NCBI GenBank assembly: GCA_002407725.1
Contig: DHOD01000004.1
Coordinates: 1 to 10,323 of the forward strand
From: Christensenella sp. UBA5399
GTDB lineage: Bacteria > Bacillota > Clostridia > Christensenellales > Christensenellaceae
Length of the DNA stretch: 10,323 nucleotides
Reading direction: 5' to 3'
Shown: positions 1 to 5,437 of the stretch, piece after piece
Layout: every line of letters starts with the position of its first letter
How positions within the stretch are numbered: the stretch's first letter is position 1
Program-made: the position numbers and the translations under genes
The notes under the pieces: generated by a model
The model's database searches: none
What the model was told of the DNA's origin: nothing
The model's input: only the letters and a program-made list of their open reading frames with translations

Positions 1-26
1 AACCATTTTACTGTACCAGTATGCAT
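1..26 (-). CDS. csp: Cold-shock protein, CspA family (5' end only, runs off left edge)
   Basis: Only the first nine codons are inside the window. Read on the minus strand from 26 they give MHTGTVKWF, the very conserved opening of CspA-family proteins (M-x-T-G-T-V-K-W-F-N), which are small single-domain OB-fold RNA/DNA-binding proteins acting as RNA chaperones in the cytoplasm. A perfect AGGAGG lies at 39-34, seven bases before the ATG, which fixes the start. The rest of the gene (about 57-60 more codons expected for the family) is outside, so completeness cannot be judged. Upstream is a roughly 110-base leader with its own promoter and a strong hairpin, as is common for cold-shock mRNAs. The nine-residue match is short but very characteristic; a different protein is unlikely. 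Confidence 0.85.
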
Positions 27-61
27 TTTGGTACCTCCTGAATTAGATTATTAGATACTAA

Positions 62-120
62 GCAAAGAAAAACCTCATATCTCTGCAAACCGTAAACTTC
101 GATTTGCACAAATACGAGGT
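62..120 (-). terminator. Terminator-like hairpin inside the csp leader (possible attenuator or thermosensor)
   Basis: On the minus strand the arms 120-103 and 89-72 pair in an interrupted long stem: ACCTC with GAGGT, TAT with ATA, and TGCAAA with TTTGCA. The stem is followed at once by a U-rich run, TTTTTCTTT (72-64). This is the form of an intrinsic terminator, but it lies between the csp promoter and the csp start. It could therefore attenuate transcription or act as a temperature-sensitive leader structure. Confidence 0.55.
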
Positions 121-145
121 CTATCAATTACTTCAATATACATGT

Positions 146-174
146 ACTTTAACATACATGCAAATACTTGTCAA
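146..174 (-). promoter_or_regulatory. Promoter of the cold-shock gene
   Basis: On the minus strand a perfect -35 box TTGACA (174-169) is followed after 17 bp by TAAAGT (151-146). The bases TGT just before it form an extended -10. This places the transcript start near 139 and gives a 5' leader of about 112 bases before the csp start codon. Confidence 0.65.
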
Positions 175-196
175 ATAAAACGATTCTGTGAATAAT
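168..196 (+). promoter_or_regulatory. Candidate promoter for the ACP/acyl ligase operon
   Basis: TTGTCA (168-173) and AATAAT (191-196) are separated by 17 bp, each one base off consensus. The -35 overlaps the -35 of the divergent csp promoter. A second possible start is the extended -10 TGTTATACT at 228-236, which lacks a good -35. Both would produce a leader containing the terminator hairpin at 346-370. Confidence 0.45.
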
Positions 197-218
197 AAAT
201 AAAATGCACGCAATTTCT

Positions 219-234
219 TATAACCCGTGTTATA
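219..234. promoter_or_regulatory. 16-bp perfect palindrome, candidate operator
   Basis: TATAACCCGTGTTATA has perfect 6-base arms around a 4-base centre. It overlaps the extended -10 TGTTATACT, where a bound repressor would block initiation. The motif does not match the FapR or FabT sites known from other Firmicutes, so the regulator is unknown. AT-rich palindromes of this size can occur by chance. Confidence 0.3.
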
Positions 235-345
235 CTCTTGATGGTGGGAAAAAGAAAGTGTCGGGATAAGGCTATCGATTGCGTAAATTGCCTTGGAAAA
301 AAAGAGATACCGATGTATTGTGGCAATGAAATTTGCTGCCTGTTT

Positions 346-370
346 AACCAACCGTTCGGGTTGGTTTTTT
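346..370 (+). terminator. Intrinsic terminator in the leader of the ACP gene
   Basis: AACCAACC (346-353) pairs perfectly with GGTTGGTT (359-366) around the loop GTTCG, and the stem runs into six T residues (365-370). The only gene upstream is on the other strand, so this stop sits within the 5' leader of the ACP/ligase transcript, 13 bases before its ribosome binding site. It is best read as an attenuator. The preceding 237-345 stretch also holds inverted repeats (AAGGC/GCCTT and GGCA/TGCC) but matches no riboswitch class recognised here. Confidence 0.75.
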
Positions 371-393
371 CTATGGACTGAGAAGGAGAAAAA

Positions 394-639
394 ATGAAGC
401 TATTGGATGAAATCAGAAAAGTATTGGCGCCGGCATCGCTGGTGGACGAGCAGGACATCAAGCCGGAGCACAACCTGGCGGCGGACCTGGGCATCGATTC
501 GTTTGGGACGATGGAGGTGGTCATTGGGCTGGAGAATAAATACAACATCAAAATCATGGATAAGCAGCTGCACCTGTTTGAAACGGTGCAGGATGTGATG
601 GATTACGTGCAGCAAAACGCGGCGACGGCAAATGGTTGA
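394..639 (+). CDS. Acyl carrier protein
   Basis: This 81-residue acidic protein is the usual length of a free ACP. The motif DLGIDSF carries Ser36, where a phosphopantetheine arm is attached by a holo-ACP synthase; the acyl chain then rides on that thiol in the cytoplasm. The helix after it (TMEVVIGLE, 39-47) fits the recognition helix. The start is fixed by AAGGAG at 384-388 with a short A-rich spacer. It overlaps the ORF of the following acyl ligase, whose preferred start is 10 bases after this stop codon, so the two are co-translated and the ligase is the natural loading enzyme. The sequence has DSF rather than the DSL of housekeeping AcpP and no fab genes are near, so it is probably a specialised ACP rather than the fatty-acid synthesis one; that part is inference. 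Confidence 0.92.
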   Translation: MKLLDEIRKVLAPASLVDEQDIKPEHNLAADLGIDSFGTMEVVIGLENKYNIKIMDKQLHLFETVQDVMDYVQQNAATANG

Positions 640-649
640 GGAGAAACAG

Positions 650-2317
650 ATGAAACAATATCAGGAATACCCCGTAACAGAATATATGGATTTTAAAGCA
701 ATGCTGGACGGCTGCGGTGCGCACTATGGGACAAGGCCGCTCTTCCGTGAAAAAGCGGGCGACGGGATCAAGGATACGGATTGCGAAGCGTTCACCCGTT
801 TGGTAAACAGGTTGGGCGCCGCATTTTTGGGGCTTGGGTTGCTGGACGGTGGCAAGATTGCCGTGATTGGCGAGACAAGCGTCAAGTGGGTTGCAACATA
901 TTTTGCCGCAGTGTGCGGCGGTGCGGTGATTGTCCCCGTGGACAGGGAACTGCCCGTCGATGAGATGGCGTATATATTGAACGACAGCGAAGCGAAGGCC
1001 ATCATTTATTCGCCCACCATGCGCGATGAAATGGAGCAGCTTGAACGTACTGTACCGGGGATGCAGTACTTCATTGGCATGGAGGCGGAGGACGAAAACC
1101 ATAAATGGCGGTCGATGGATGCATTGGTGGCAGATGTACCCGATGCGGATATCGCAGCGTATACGGCAATCCCGCAGGACAGGGATGCGTTATCCACCAT
1201 CCTGTATACGTCCGGGACCACAGGCCAAAGCAAAGGCGTGATGCTGTGCCAGAAGAATATATTGAGTGCGGCAATCGGCGGCCTCAAGCTGTTTCAGGTG
1301 GGGAAAACCAGTATGTCCATACTGCCGATCCACCATGTGTTTGAAATGACCCACGGCATTGTGGAAATGATCATCAACGGCACGACCATTTGTATCAGCG
1401 ACAGCCTGCGGTACTTCCTGCAAAACCTGCAACTGTTCCAGCCGGAGGCAATGTTTGTCGTCTCGGCGTATGTGGAGATGATGTACAAAAAAATATGGGC
1501 GGGCGCACAGGCGGACGGCAAAGCCGGGCAACTGGAGAAGCTGATAGAGCACAGCAACGAATTGCTGGCCCAGGGCACGGACAAACGGGCGGAACTGTTC
1601 CAGTTTATCAGGGATGCGTTTGGCGGCAAGCTGAGTATGCTGCTTTGCGCCGGCGCGCCGCTTGACGCAATGTACGTCAAGTTTTTCCGCGAAATTGGCA
1701 TACTGCTGCTGCAGGGCTTTGGCCTGACCGAGACATCGCCGCTGGTATCGGCAAACAGGAACGAATATATTGTGGATGCGTCTGCGGGCGCGCCGATCTA
1801 CTGCTGCGAAGTGAAGATACTGGATCCGGATGAAAACGGCGAAGGCGAAGTGCTGGTAAAGGGCGACCAGGTGATGCTCGGTTACTATAAAAACGAACAG
1901 GCGACCGCCGAAGTGTTTATGGATGGGTGGTTCCACACCGGGGATATGGGGCGCATCGATGATGCGGGGCTGCTGTACATCACGGGCAGGAAAAAGAATG
2001 TCATCATACTGTCCAATGGCAAGAACATCTACCCGGAAGAGATCGAAGGATACTACCTGCACATTCCATATGTAAAGGAAATCATTGTATACGCGCCCGC
2101 AAGCGGCGAAAAGAAAGACCAGCTTTGCGCAGAAGTATTCCTGGAAGAAGCGTTCCGGGAAGAAATGGGCGATATAAAGGCGCTGGACAGCTTAAGCAAA
2201 GATATAGCGGAAATAAACAAGCAACTGCCGGGATATAAGCAGGTGCACAATGTCGCCCTGCGGGATACCATGTTTGAGAAGACGACGAAGAAGTCGATTA
2301 AGAGGCATGCGATGTAG
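650..2317 (+). CDS. AMP-forming long-chain acyl-CoA/acyl-ACP synthetase (ANL superfamily)
   Basis: This 555-residue enzyme activates a carboxylic acid with ATP to an acyl-adenylate and transfers it to a thiol, either CoA or, given its neighbour, holo-ACP. Visible family motifs are the P-loop YTSGTTGQSKG (186-196), GFGLTET (356-362), FHTGD with Asp432, and the hinge GRKK (Arg447). The C-terminal tail reads KTTKKSIKR, where a Ser stands in place of the lysine that usually precedes Ile. Two starts are possible: an ATG at 632 overlaps the ACP stop, but the ATG at 650 has GAGGAG (638-643) six bases upstream and is preferred. No membrane segment or signal is apparent. The substrate cannot be read from sequence; the overall pattern is that of medium- to long-chain fatty acid ligases. 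It forms a two-gene operon with the ACP. Confidence 0.9.
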   Translation: MKQYQEYPVTEYMDFKAMLDGCGAHYGTRPLFREKAGDGIKDTDCEAFTRLVNRLGAAFLGLGLLDGGKIAVIGETSVKWVATYFAAVCGGAVIVPVDRELPVDEMAYILNDSEAKAIIYSPTMRDEMEQLERTVPGMQYFIGMEAEDENHKWRSMDALVADVPDADIAAYTAIPQDRDALSTILYTSGTTGQSKGVMLCQKNILSAAIGGLKLFQVGKTSMSILPIHHVFEMTHGIVEMIINGTTICISDSLRYFLQNLQLFQPEAMFVVSAYVEMMYKKIWAGAQADGKAGQLEKLIEHSNELLAQGTDKRAELFQFIRDAFGGKLSMLLCAGAPLDAMYVKFFREIGILLLQGFGLTETSPLVSANRNEYIVDASAGAPIYCCEVKILDPDENGEGEVLVKGDQVMLGYYKNEQATAEVFMDGWFHTGDMGRIDDAGLLYITGRKKNVIILSNGKNIYPEEIEGYYLHIPYVKEIIVYAPASGEKKDQLCAEVFLEEAFREEMGDIKALDSLSKDIAEINKQLPGYKQVHNVALRDTMFEKTTKKSIKRHAM

Positions 2318-2350
2318 CTTGATTTCAAAAAGGGATTCGGCCTTGTATAT

Positions 2351-2440
2351 GCACCATTAAAAACGTAGACGTTTCAATTCGCGCCGATGGTGCGGGCAGC
2401 ATCACGCTTTCAAGGCATCTTCCGGCAAAGACGGAAGATG
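2351..2440. repeat. Inverted repeats between convergent genes (probable 3'-end hairpins)
   Basis: The acyl ligase (+) and the DUF3784-like gene (-) converge on this gap. It holds GCACCAT (2351-2357) facing ATGGTGC (2387-2393), with AAACGT-AG-ACGTTT (2361-2374) nested inside. A separate strong hairpin follows, CATCTTCCG (2416-2424) with CGGAAGATG (2432-2440). None is followed by a real T-run on either strand, so calling them terminators rests mainly on location. Confidence 0.5.
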
Positions 2441-2494
2441 TCTGCGTATTATGCGGGCCCCCGGGGTGTGTCACTTTTTTATTGAAGATTGGTA

Positions 2495-3229
2495 TTACAT
2501 TGCTGCCACAATTGCTTCGTAGGTGCGGATTGTGTCCTGCGGATCTTTGTAGCTTAGAAACACAGGCTTTCCGTTTTTTCTGTCAATGCGAATGGTGGGT
2601 GCGGAGCCTGCCCGTACAAACAGCAGCATTTCGCCCGGTGAATCGGCGCGGAAGTTGCCTTTGAGCGCGTCGCCAAAACCGCCGAACCCGTTTGTGCGCA
2701 CCATGTGGGGCGCAATCTCGTCCATGGGCCGCTCGTCCAGTGTGACAACCTGCACATCTTCAATGCCGATATCCGTGCCGTACATTGCGCTGATTTCGAT
2801 CGTGCCGTTGCCGGCCGTGACAGCCGGGTCTTGCTCGCCGTCATAAAACATTGCGCACACAGCAACCAGCACGACTGCGGCAATCACAACCACAGCAACT
2901 GCCGCTTTCCGGGACATGGGCGTACTGCTGGTAGAAATTTTCCTGTTCATCAATATAACTGTCACGATGGGATCGGCGATCAGCACAATGACCACGATTG
3001 TGGAAAGCGTTTCCAACCGGAACTGCGTGGCGATCCCCATGACAAAAAACTCGATCCCCATGCGGATCAACAGGCTGCCCGCCCAGTGGGCCAGCTTTTT
3101 TTTGTCAATTTCTGCCCGTTGCGCGTCTGTCATGGTGTTGTACCCGGCCAGCAGCATCAGCCCCTTGCCGTTCCACATAAAAACCCCCATAATAATACAC
3201 GGCGCGGCAATCACCGTCAGTATGACCAA
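2495..3229 (-). CDS. Membrane protein: DUF3784-like N-terminus plus PH-like outer domain
   Basis: The 244-residue product has about four membrane helices (roughly 2-20, 47-66, 73-92, 109-127) and a soluble C-terminal domain (about 135-244). The segment AGYNTMTDAQRAEIDKKKLA (28-47) between helices 1 and 2 is the signature of the DUF3784 family. Positive charges in the loops after helices 1 and 3 place those loops inside and the C-terminal domain outside. That domain, with its many beta-like stretches, resembles bacterial PH-type domains often joined to such anchors. The start is a TTG at 3229, supported by AGGGAGG at 3245-3239; later ATG codons would destroy the first helix. It lies 39 bp after the flavin reductase gene, in the same direction, so the two are probably co-transcribed. 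The function is unknown. Confidence 0.75.
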   Translation of the reverse strand: MVILTVIAAPCIIMGVFMWNGKGLMLLAGYNTMTDAQRAEIDKKKLAHWAGSLLIRMGIEFFVMGIATQFRLETLSTIVVIVLIADPIVTVILMNRKISTSSTPMSRKAAVAVVVIAAVVLVAVCAMFYDGEQDPAVTAGNGTIEISAMYGTDIGIEDVQVVTLDERPMDEIAPHMVRTNGFGGFGDALKGNFRADSPGEMLLFVRAGSAPTIRIDRKNGKPVFLSYKDPQDTIRTYEAIVAAM

Positions 3230-3268
3230 AACACAATGCCTCCCTGAACTTTTCCTCGAAAATTTGTG

Positions 3269-3820
3269 TTATACGTTGCGGCCCAACGCTTCGGCCTGTT
3301 TAAGGAAGTCGGTTTCCTGTACTTTGCCTGCCGCACCCAGGCCACTTGCGACCAGTATGCCCGCATCCTTGAAGTTCAGGAAGTTGCCCATCTGGTTGTA
3401 CGTATAAATGATATTATCATATGCGGATTTATCGCTTTCCTCGCCGCATACCAGCAGATAGCTCTCCTTGAACGCAAGCGGGCGGTCGCTGCCTGCGCCG
3501 CCGTAGGCGTACAGCCGGTCGATCCAGCCTTTGATCTGCATGGGGAATGTGTACCAGTAAATAGGAGTCGCCAACACCAGCACATCGTAGCCTTCCATCA
3601 GGGGTTCGAGCGTGCGGAAGTCGTCTTCCTGTGTGCAGGCATAGCCTGTACTCCAGCATGTGTCGCACGCAATACAGCCGCCGATGTTCTTAAAAGCGGT
3701 CTCTACCTTGTGCGCTTCGTGGCCTGCGGCCTGTGCGCCGCCGATGAACGCATTGGCCAACAGGTCGCTGTTGCCGCCTTTACGGGGGCTTGCAGTCAGC
3801 ACCAAACATTTCTTTGACAT
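3269..3820 (-). CDS. NADPH-dependent FMN reductase family / iron-sulfur-flavoprotein-like oxidoreductase
   Basis: This 183-residue flavodoxin-fold protein opens with KKCLVLTASPRKGGNS, the FMN phosphate loop of the NAD(P)H:FMN reductase family (SPRKGGNSD, 11-19). The segment TPIYWYTFPMQIKGWIDR is the family's second hallmark and contacts the flavin ring. Cysteines 49, 52, 55 and 62 form CX2CX2CX6C, the spacing class of the compact 4Fe-4S motif of Isf-type iron-sulfur flavoproteins, so an Fe-S cluster is possible. An upstream in-frame extension exists to 3856, but the ATG at 3820 is preferred because GAGGTGG (3832-3826) lies five bases before it and the family starts there. It is the first gene of a minus-strand pair with the DUF3784-like protein. 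Substrate and electron donor are not evident. Confidence 0.88.
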   Translation of the reverse strand: MSKKCLVLTASPRKGGNSDLLANAFIGGAQAAGHEAHKVETAFKNIGGCIACDTCWSTGYACTQEDDFRTLEPLMEGYDVLVLATPIYWYTFPMQIKGWIDRLYAYGGAGSDRPLAFKESYLLVCGEESDKSAYDNIIYTYNQMGNFLNFKDAGILVASGLGAAGKVQETDFLKQAEALGRNV

Positions 3821-3854
3821 CAAATCCACCTCAATTCCAAATATATATATTACC

Positions 3855-3883
3855 ATTATACACCAGCAATGGGGCAGGTATAC
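3855..3883 (-). promoter_or_regulatory. Candidate promoter of the flavin reductase pair
   Basis: On the minus strand a consensus TATAAT (3860-3855) lies upstream of the reductase ribosome binding site. The matching -35 position 17 bp away is the weak GTATAC (3883-3878), so an activator or a loose -35 would be needed. Confidence 0.4.
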
Positions 3884-3907
3884 ACAACAAAAATCGCGAG
3901 GTATAAT
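3879..3907 (+). promoter_or_regulatory. Candidate promoter of the PNPOx-like/Sir2 operon
   Basis: TATACA (3879-3884) and a perfect TATAAT (3902-3907) are 17 bp apart. The predicted start is near 3914 and the leader would be about 130 bases. The -35 overlaps that of the divergent reductase promoter, on the palindrome GTATAC. Confidence 0.5.
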
Positions 3908-3969
3908 AAAATCATACTGATAATGCTAACCCTGATAGAAAACTTAAAAAGGGTTTAGAGATGCGACAT

Positions 3970-3989
3970 AAAAATGCCATGTCATTTTT
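3970..3989 (+). repeat. Hairpin in the leader of the PNPOx-like gene
   Basis: AAAAATG (3970-3976) pairs perfectly with CATTTTT (3983-3989). A competing pairing, GACAT (3965-3969) with ATGTC (3979-3983), overlaps it. A further repeat, AACCC with GGGTT, lies just upstream. No recognised riboswitch was seen; a regulatory role is only possible. Confidence 0.3.
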
Positions 3990-4045
3990 GAAGTGAAAGT
4001 ATTGAACGGCTTAATTAGTGAATAGTAAAACGTGAGGTGCGGCTG

Positions 4046-4582
4046 ATGCAAAAAAGAATGAAAATAAACGGGATGGATAAAAGTGAAACGGAGAAGCTAC
4101 TTATGCGCGCGCAGGCAGGTGTCTTTTGTACGATTGGGCAGGATGGGGTTCCCTATGGCGTGCCGGTGCAATTCGTGTACGAGGGTGGCAGCATCTATTT
4201 CCATTGCCTGGTTGCGGGCGAAAAGCTGGATAATATGAAAGAAAACGGCAAGGTTTGCTTTACTGCATACGAGATGGGCGGCGTGTGGTACCCGGACGGC
4301 ATGGAGTATATGTGCGGGCTGGATACCGAATACAAAAGTGCCATTGTGCGCGGCAGCGCGTCTGTGGTGCGGGATGACGGGGACAAGGCGCGCATCTTGA
4401 AATGCATTGTGCAAAAATATGCGCCCGGTCTCGTGAATATGCCGATGAAGGCGTCCTCCTACGCCAAAACCGCGGTTGTGGAAATCCGGCCCCACAGTGT
4501 GACGGGAAAGCACGGGGATACCGTACCGGCGGGCAGCAAGTACATCCGGGCTGTCGGAAAGCAGGGTGAAGCGGATGGATGA
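4046..4582 (+). CDS. Pyridoxamine 5'-phosphate oxidase family (NimA-like) flavin-fold protein
   Basis: This 178-residue protein has the split beta-barrel pattern of the PNPOx-like family: GVFCTIGQDGVPYGVPVQFV (25-44), then IYFHC, then GEKLDNMKENGKVCFT (58-73). These segments build the FMN or heme pocket at the dimer interface. Members include the 5-nitroimidazole-related NimA proteins and many uncharacterised clostridial proteins; no true pyridoxine-pathway role is implied. The ATG at 4046 is chosen because GAGGTG (4034-4039) lies six bases upstream; a GTG at 4037 overlaps that site and is less likely. Its last codons overlap the Sir2 start at 4575, a sign of coupled translation. The likely regulation is through the promoter at 3879-3907. 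The real cofactor and substrate are unknown. Confidence 0.85.
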   Translation: MQKRMKINGMDKSETEKLLMRAQAGVFCTIGQDGVPYGVPVQFVYEGGSIYFHCLVAGEKLDNMKENGKVCFTAYEMGGVWYPDGMEYMCGLDTEYKSAIVRGSASVVRDDGDKARILKCIVQKYAPGLVNMPMKASSYAKTAVVEIRPHSVTGKHGDTVPAGSKYIRAVGKQGEADG

Positions 4583-5315
4583 GATGCAGCAACTGAAAGA
4601 AGCTGTGGCGTCAAGCAGCCGCATTGTGTTTTTTGGCGGGGCGGGCGTATCCACCGAGAGCGGCATACCCGATTTCCGGTCGGCGGACGGGCTGTACAGC
4701 GCCAAAAAGCAATTTGGCGCGCCGCCGGAAGAACTGCTGAGCGGGCCGTTTTTCCGCGCGAATCCCGCCGTGTTTTACCAGTACTACAGGGGTAACCTGG
4801 TGCACCAGGACGCACAGCCCAACGACGCCCACAAGGCCCTTGCCCGGCTGGAACAGGCAGGCAAGCTGGCCGCTGTTGTCACACAGAACATTGATGGATT
4901 GCACCAGATGGCAGGCAGCCACAATGTGCTGGAACTGCATGGGTCGGTGCGGCGCAATTACTGTGTGCGCTGCGGCAAGCGGGTTACGCTGGAATATATG
5001 CTGGATACAGCGCACGATGCAGACGGCGCGCCCGCGTGCGACAGCTGCGGCGGGCTTGTCCGCCCTGACGTGGTGCTATATGGTGAAACGCTGGACGACG
5101 CCACGGTCCAAAAAGCGGTGGAGGCCATCGAATCTGCCGATATGCTGATTGTGGGCGGTACATCGCTGGTGGTGTATCCTGCGGCGGGCATGGTGGGATG
5201 TTTTGCGGGCGGCACGCTTGCGCTGGTCAACAAAAGCGCCACCGGATACGACAGCCGGGCCGATATCGTCATACACGATTCGATCGGCAAGGTGCTGGCG
5301 GCGGTAGTTGATTGA
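4575..5315 (+). CDS. cobB: NAD-dependent protein deacylase, Sir2 family
   Basis: The 246-residue enzyme removes acyl groups from protein lysines with use of NAD, giving nicotinamide and O-acyl-ADP-ribose in the cytoplasm. It carries the complete set of sirtuin motifs: GGAGVSTESGIPDFRS (21-36) for NAD binding, TQNIDGLH (103-110), the catalytic His122 in ELHGS, and zinc cysteines 130, 133, 155 and 158 in two CxxC pairs. GGTSLVVYPAAG (194-205) closes the NAD site. The Tyr-x-x-Arg pair typical of desuccinylases is not aligned (FYQYYR, 67-72), so deacetylation is the safer guess. An ATG at 4575 with AGGGTG six bases upstream is preferred to the GTG at 4566. The gene overlaps the PNPOx-like gene by eight bases and ends before a terminator, so the two form one operon. 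Confidence 0.95.
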   Translation: MDEMQQLKEAVASSSRIVFFGGAGVSTESGIPDFRSADGLYSAKKQFGAPPEELLSGPFFRANPAVFYQYYRGNLVHQDAQPNDAHKALARLEQAGKLAAVVTQNIDGLHQMAGSHNVLELHGSVRRNYCVRCGKRVTLEYMLDTAHDADGAPACDSCGGLVRPDVVLYGETLDDATVQKAVEAIESADMLIVGGTSLVVYPAAGMVGCFAGGTLALVNKSATGYDSRADIVIHDSIGKVLAAVVD

Positions 5316-5366
5316 TCGTAGTATAAATTGCATTTCGGAATGGGGTAACGATATAAAAAAGTGTGT

Positions 5367-5393
5367 GGTAAAGTGTTTCCTTTACCTTTTTTT
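5367..5393 (+). terminator. Intrinsic terminator after the Sir2 gene
   Basis: GGTAAAG (5367-5373) pairs with CTTTACC (5380-5386) around a six-base loop, and seven T residues (5387-5393) follow. Confidence 0.88.
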
Positions 5394-5408
5394 AACCATC
5401 GCTATGCT
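5381..5408 (+). promoter_or_regulatory. Possible promoter of the DUF2726 gene
   Basis: TTTACC (5381-5386) and TATGCT (5403-5408) are 16 bp apart, each with four matches to consensus. The gene needs its own promoter because a terminator precedes it, but these boxes are weak. Confidence 0.25.
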
Positions 5409-5437
5409 AACATAAGGCAAGAGGGGGGAATATCCTT

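Noticed and set aside
133..557. Two minus-strand frames over the csp/ACP promoter region
   Set aside because: They cross promoters and the ACP gene, lack ribosome binding sites and show no protein family features.
1190..2062. 290-residue open frame opposite the acyl ligase
   Set aside because: Antisense of a well-supported gene; composition is His/Gln/Arg rich with no recognisable domain.
2445..2480. GGGCCCCCGGGG followed by TTTTTT as a terminator
   Set aside because: The GC block and the T-run are separated by about ten bases and no stable stem abuts the T-run.
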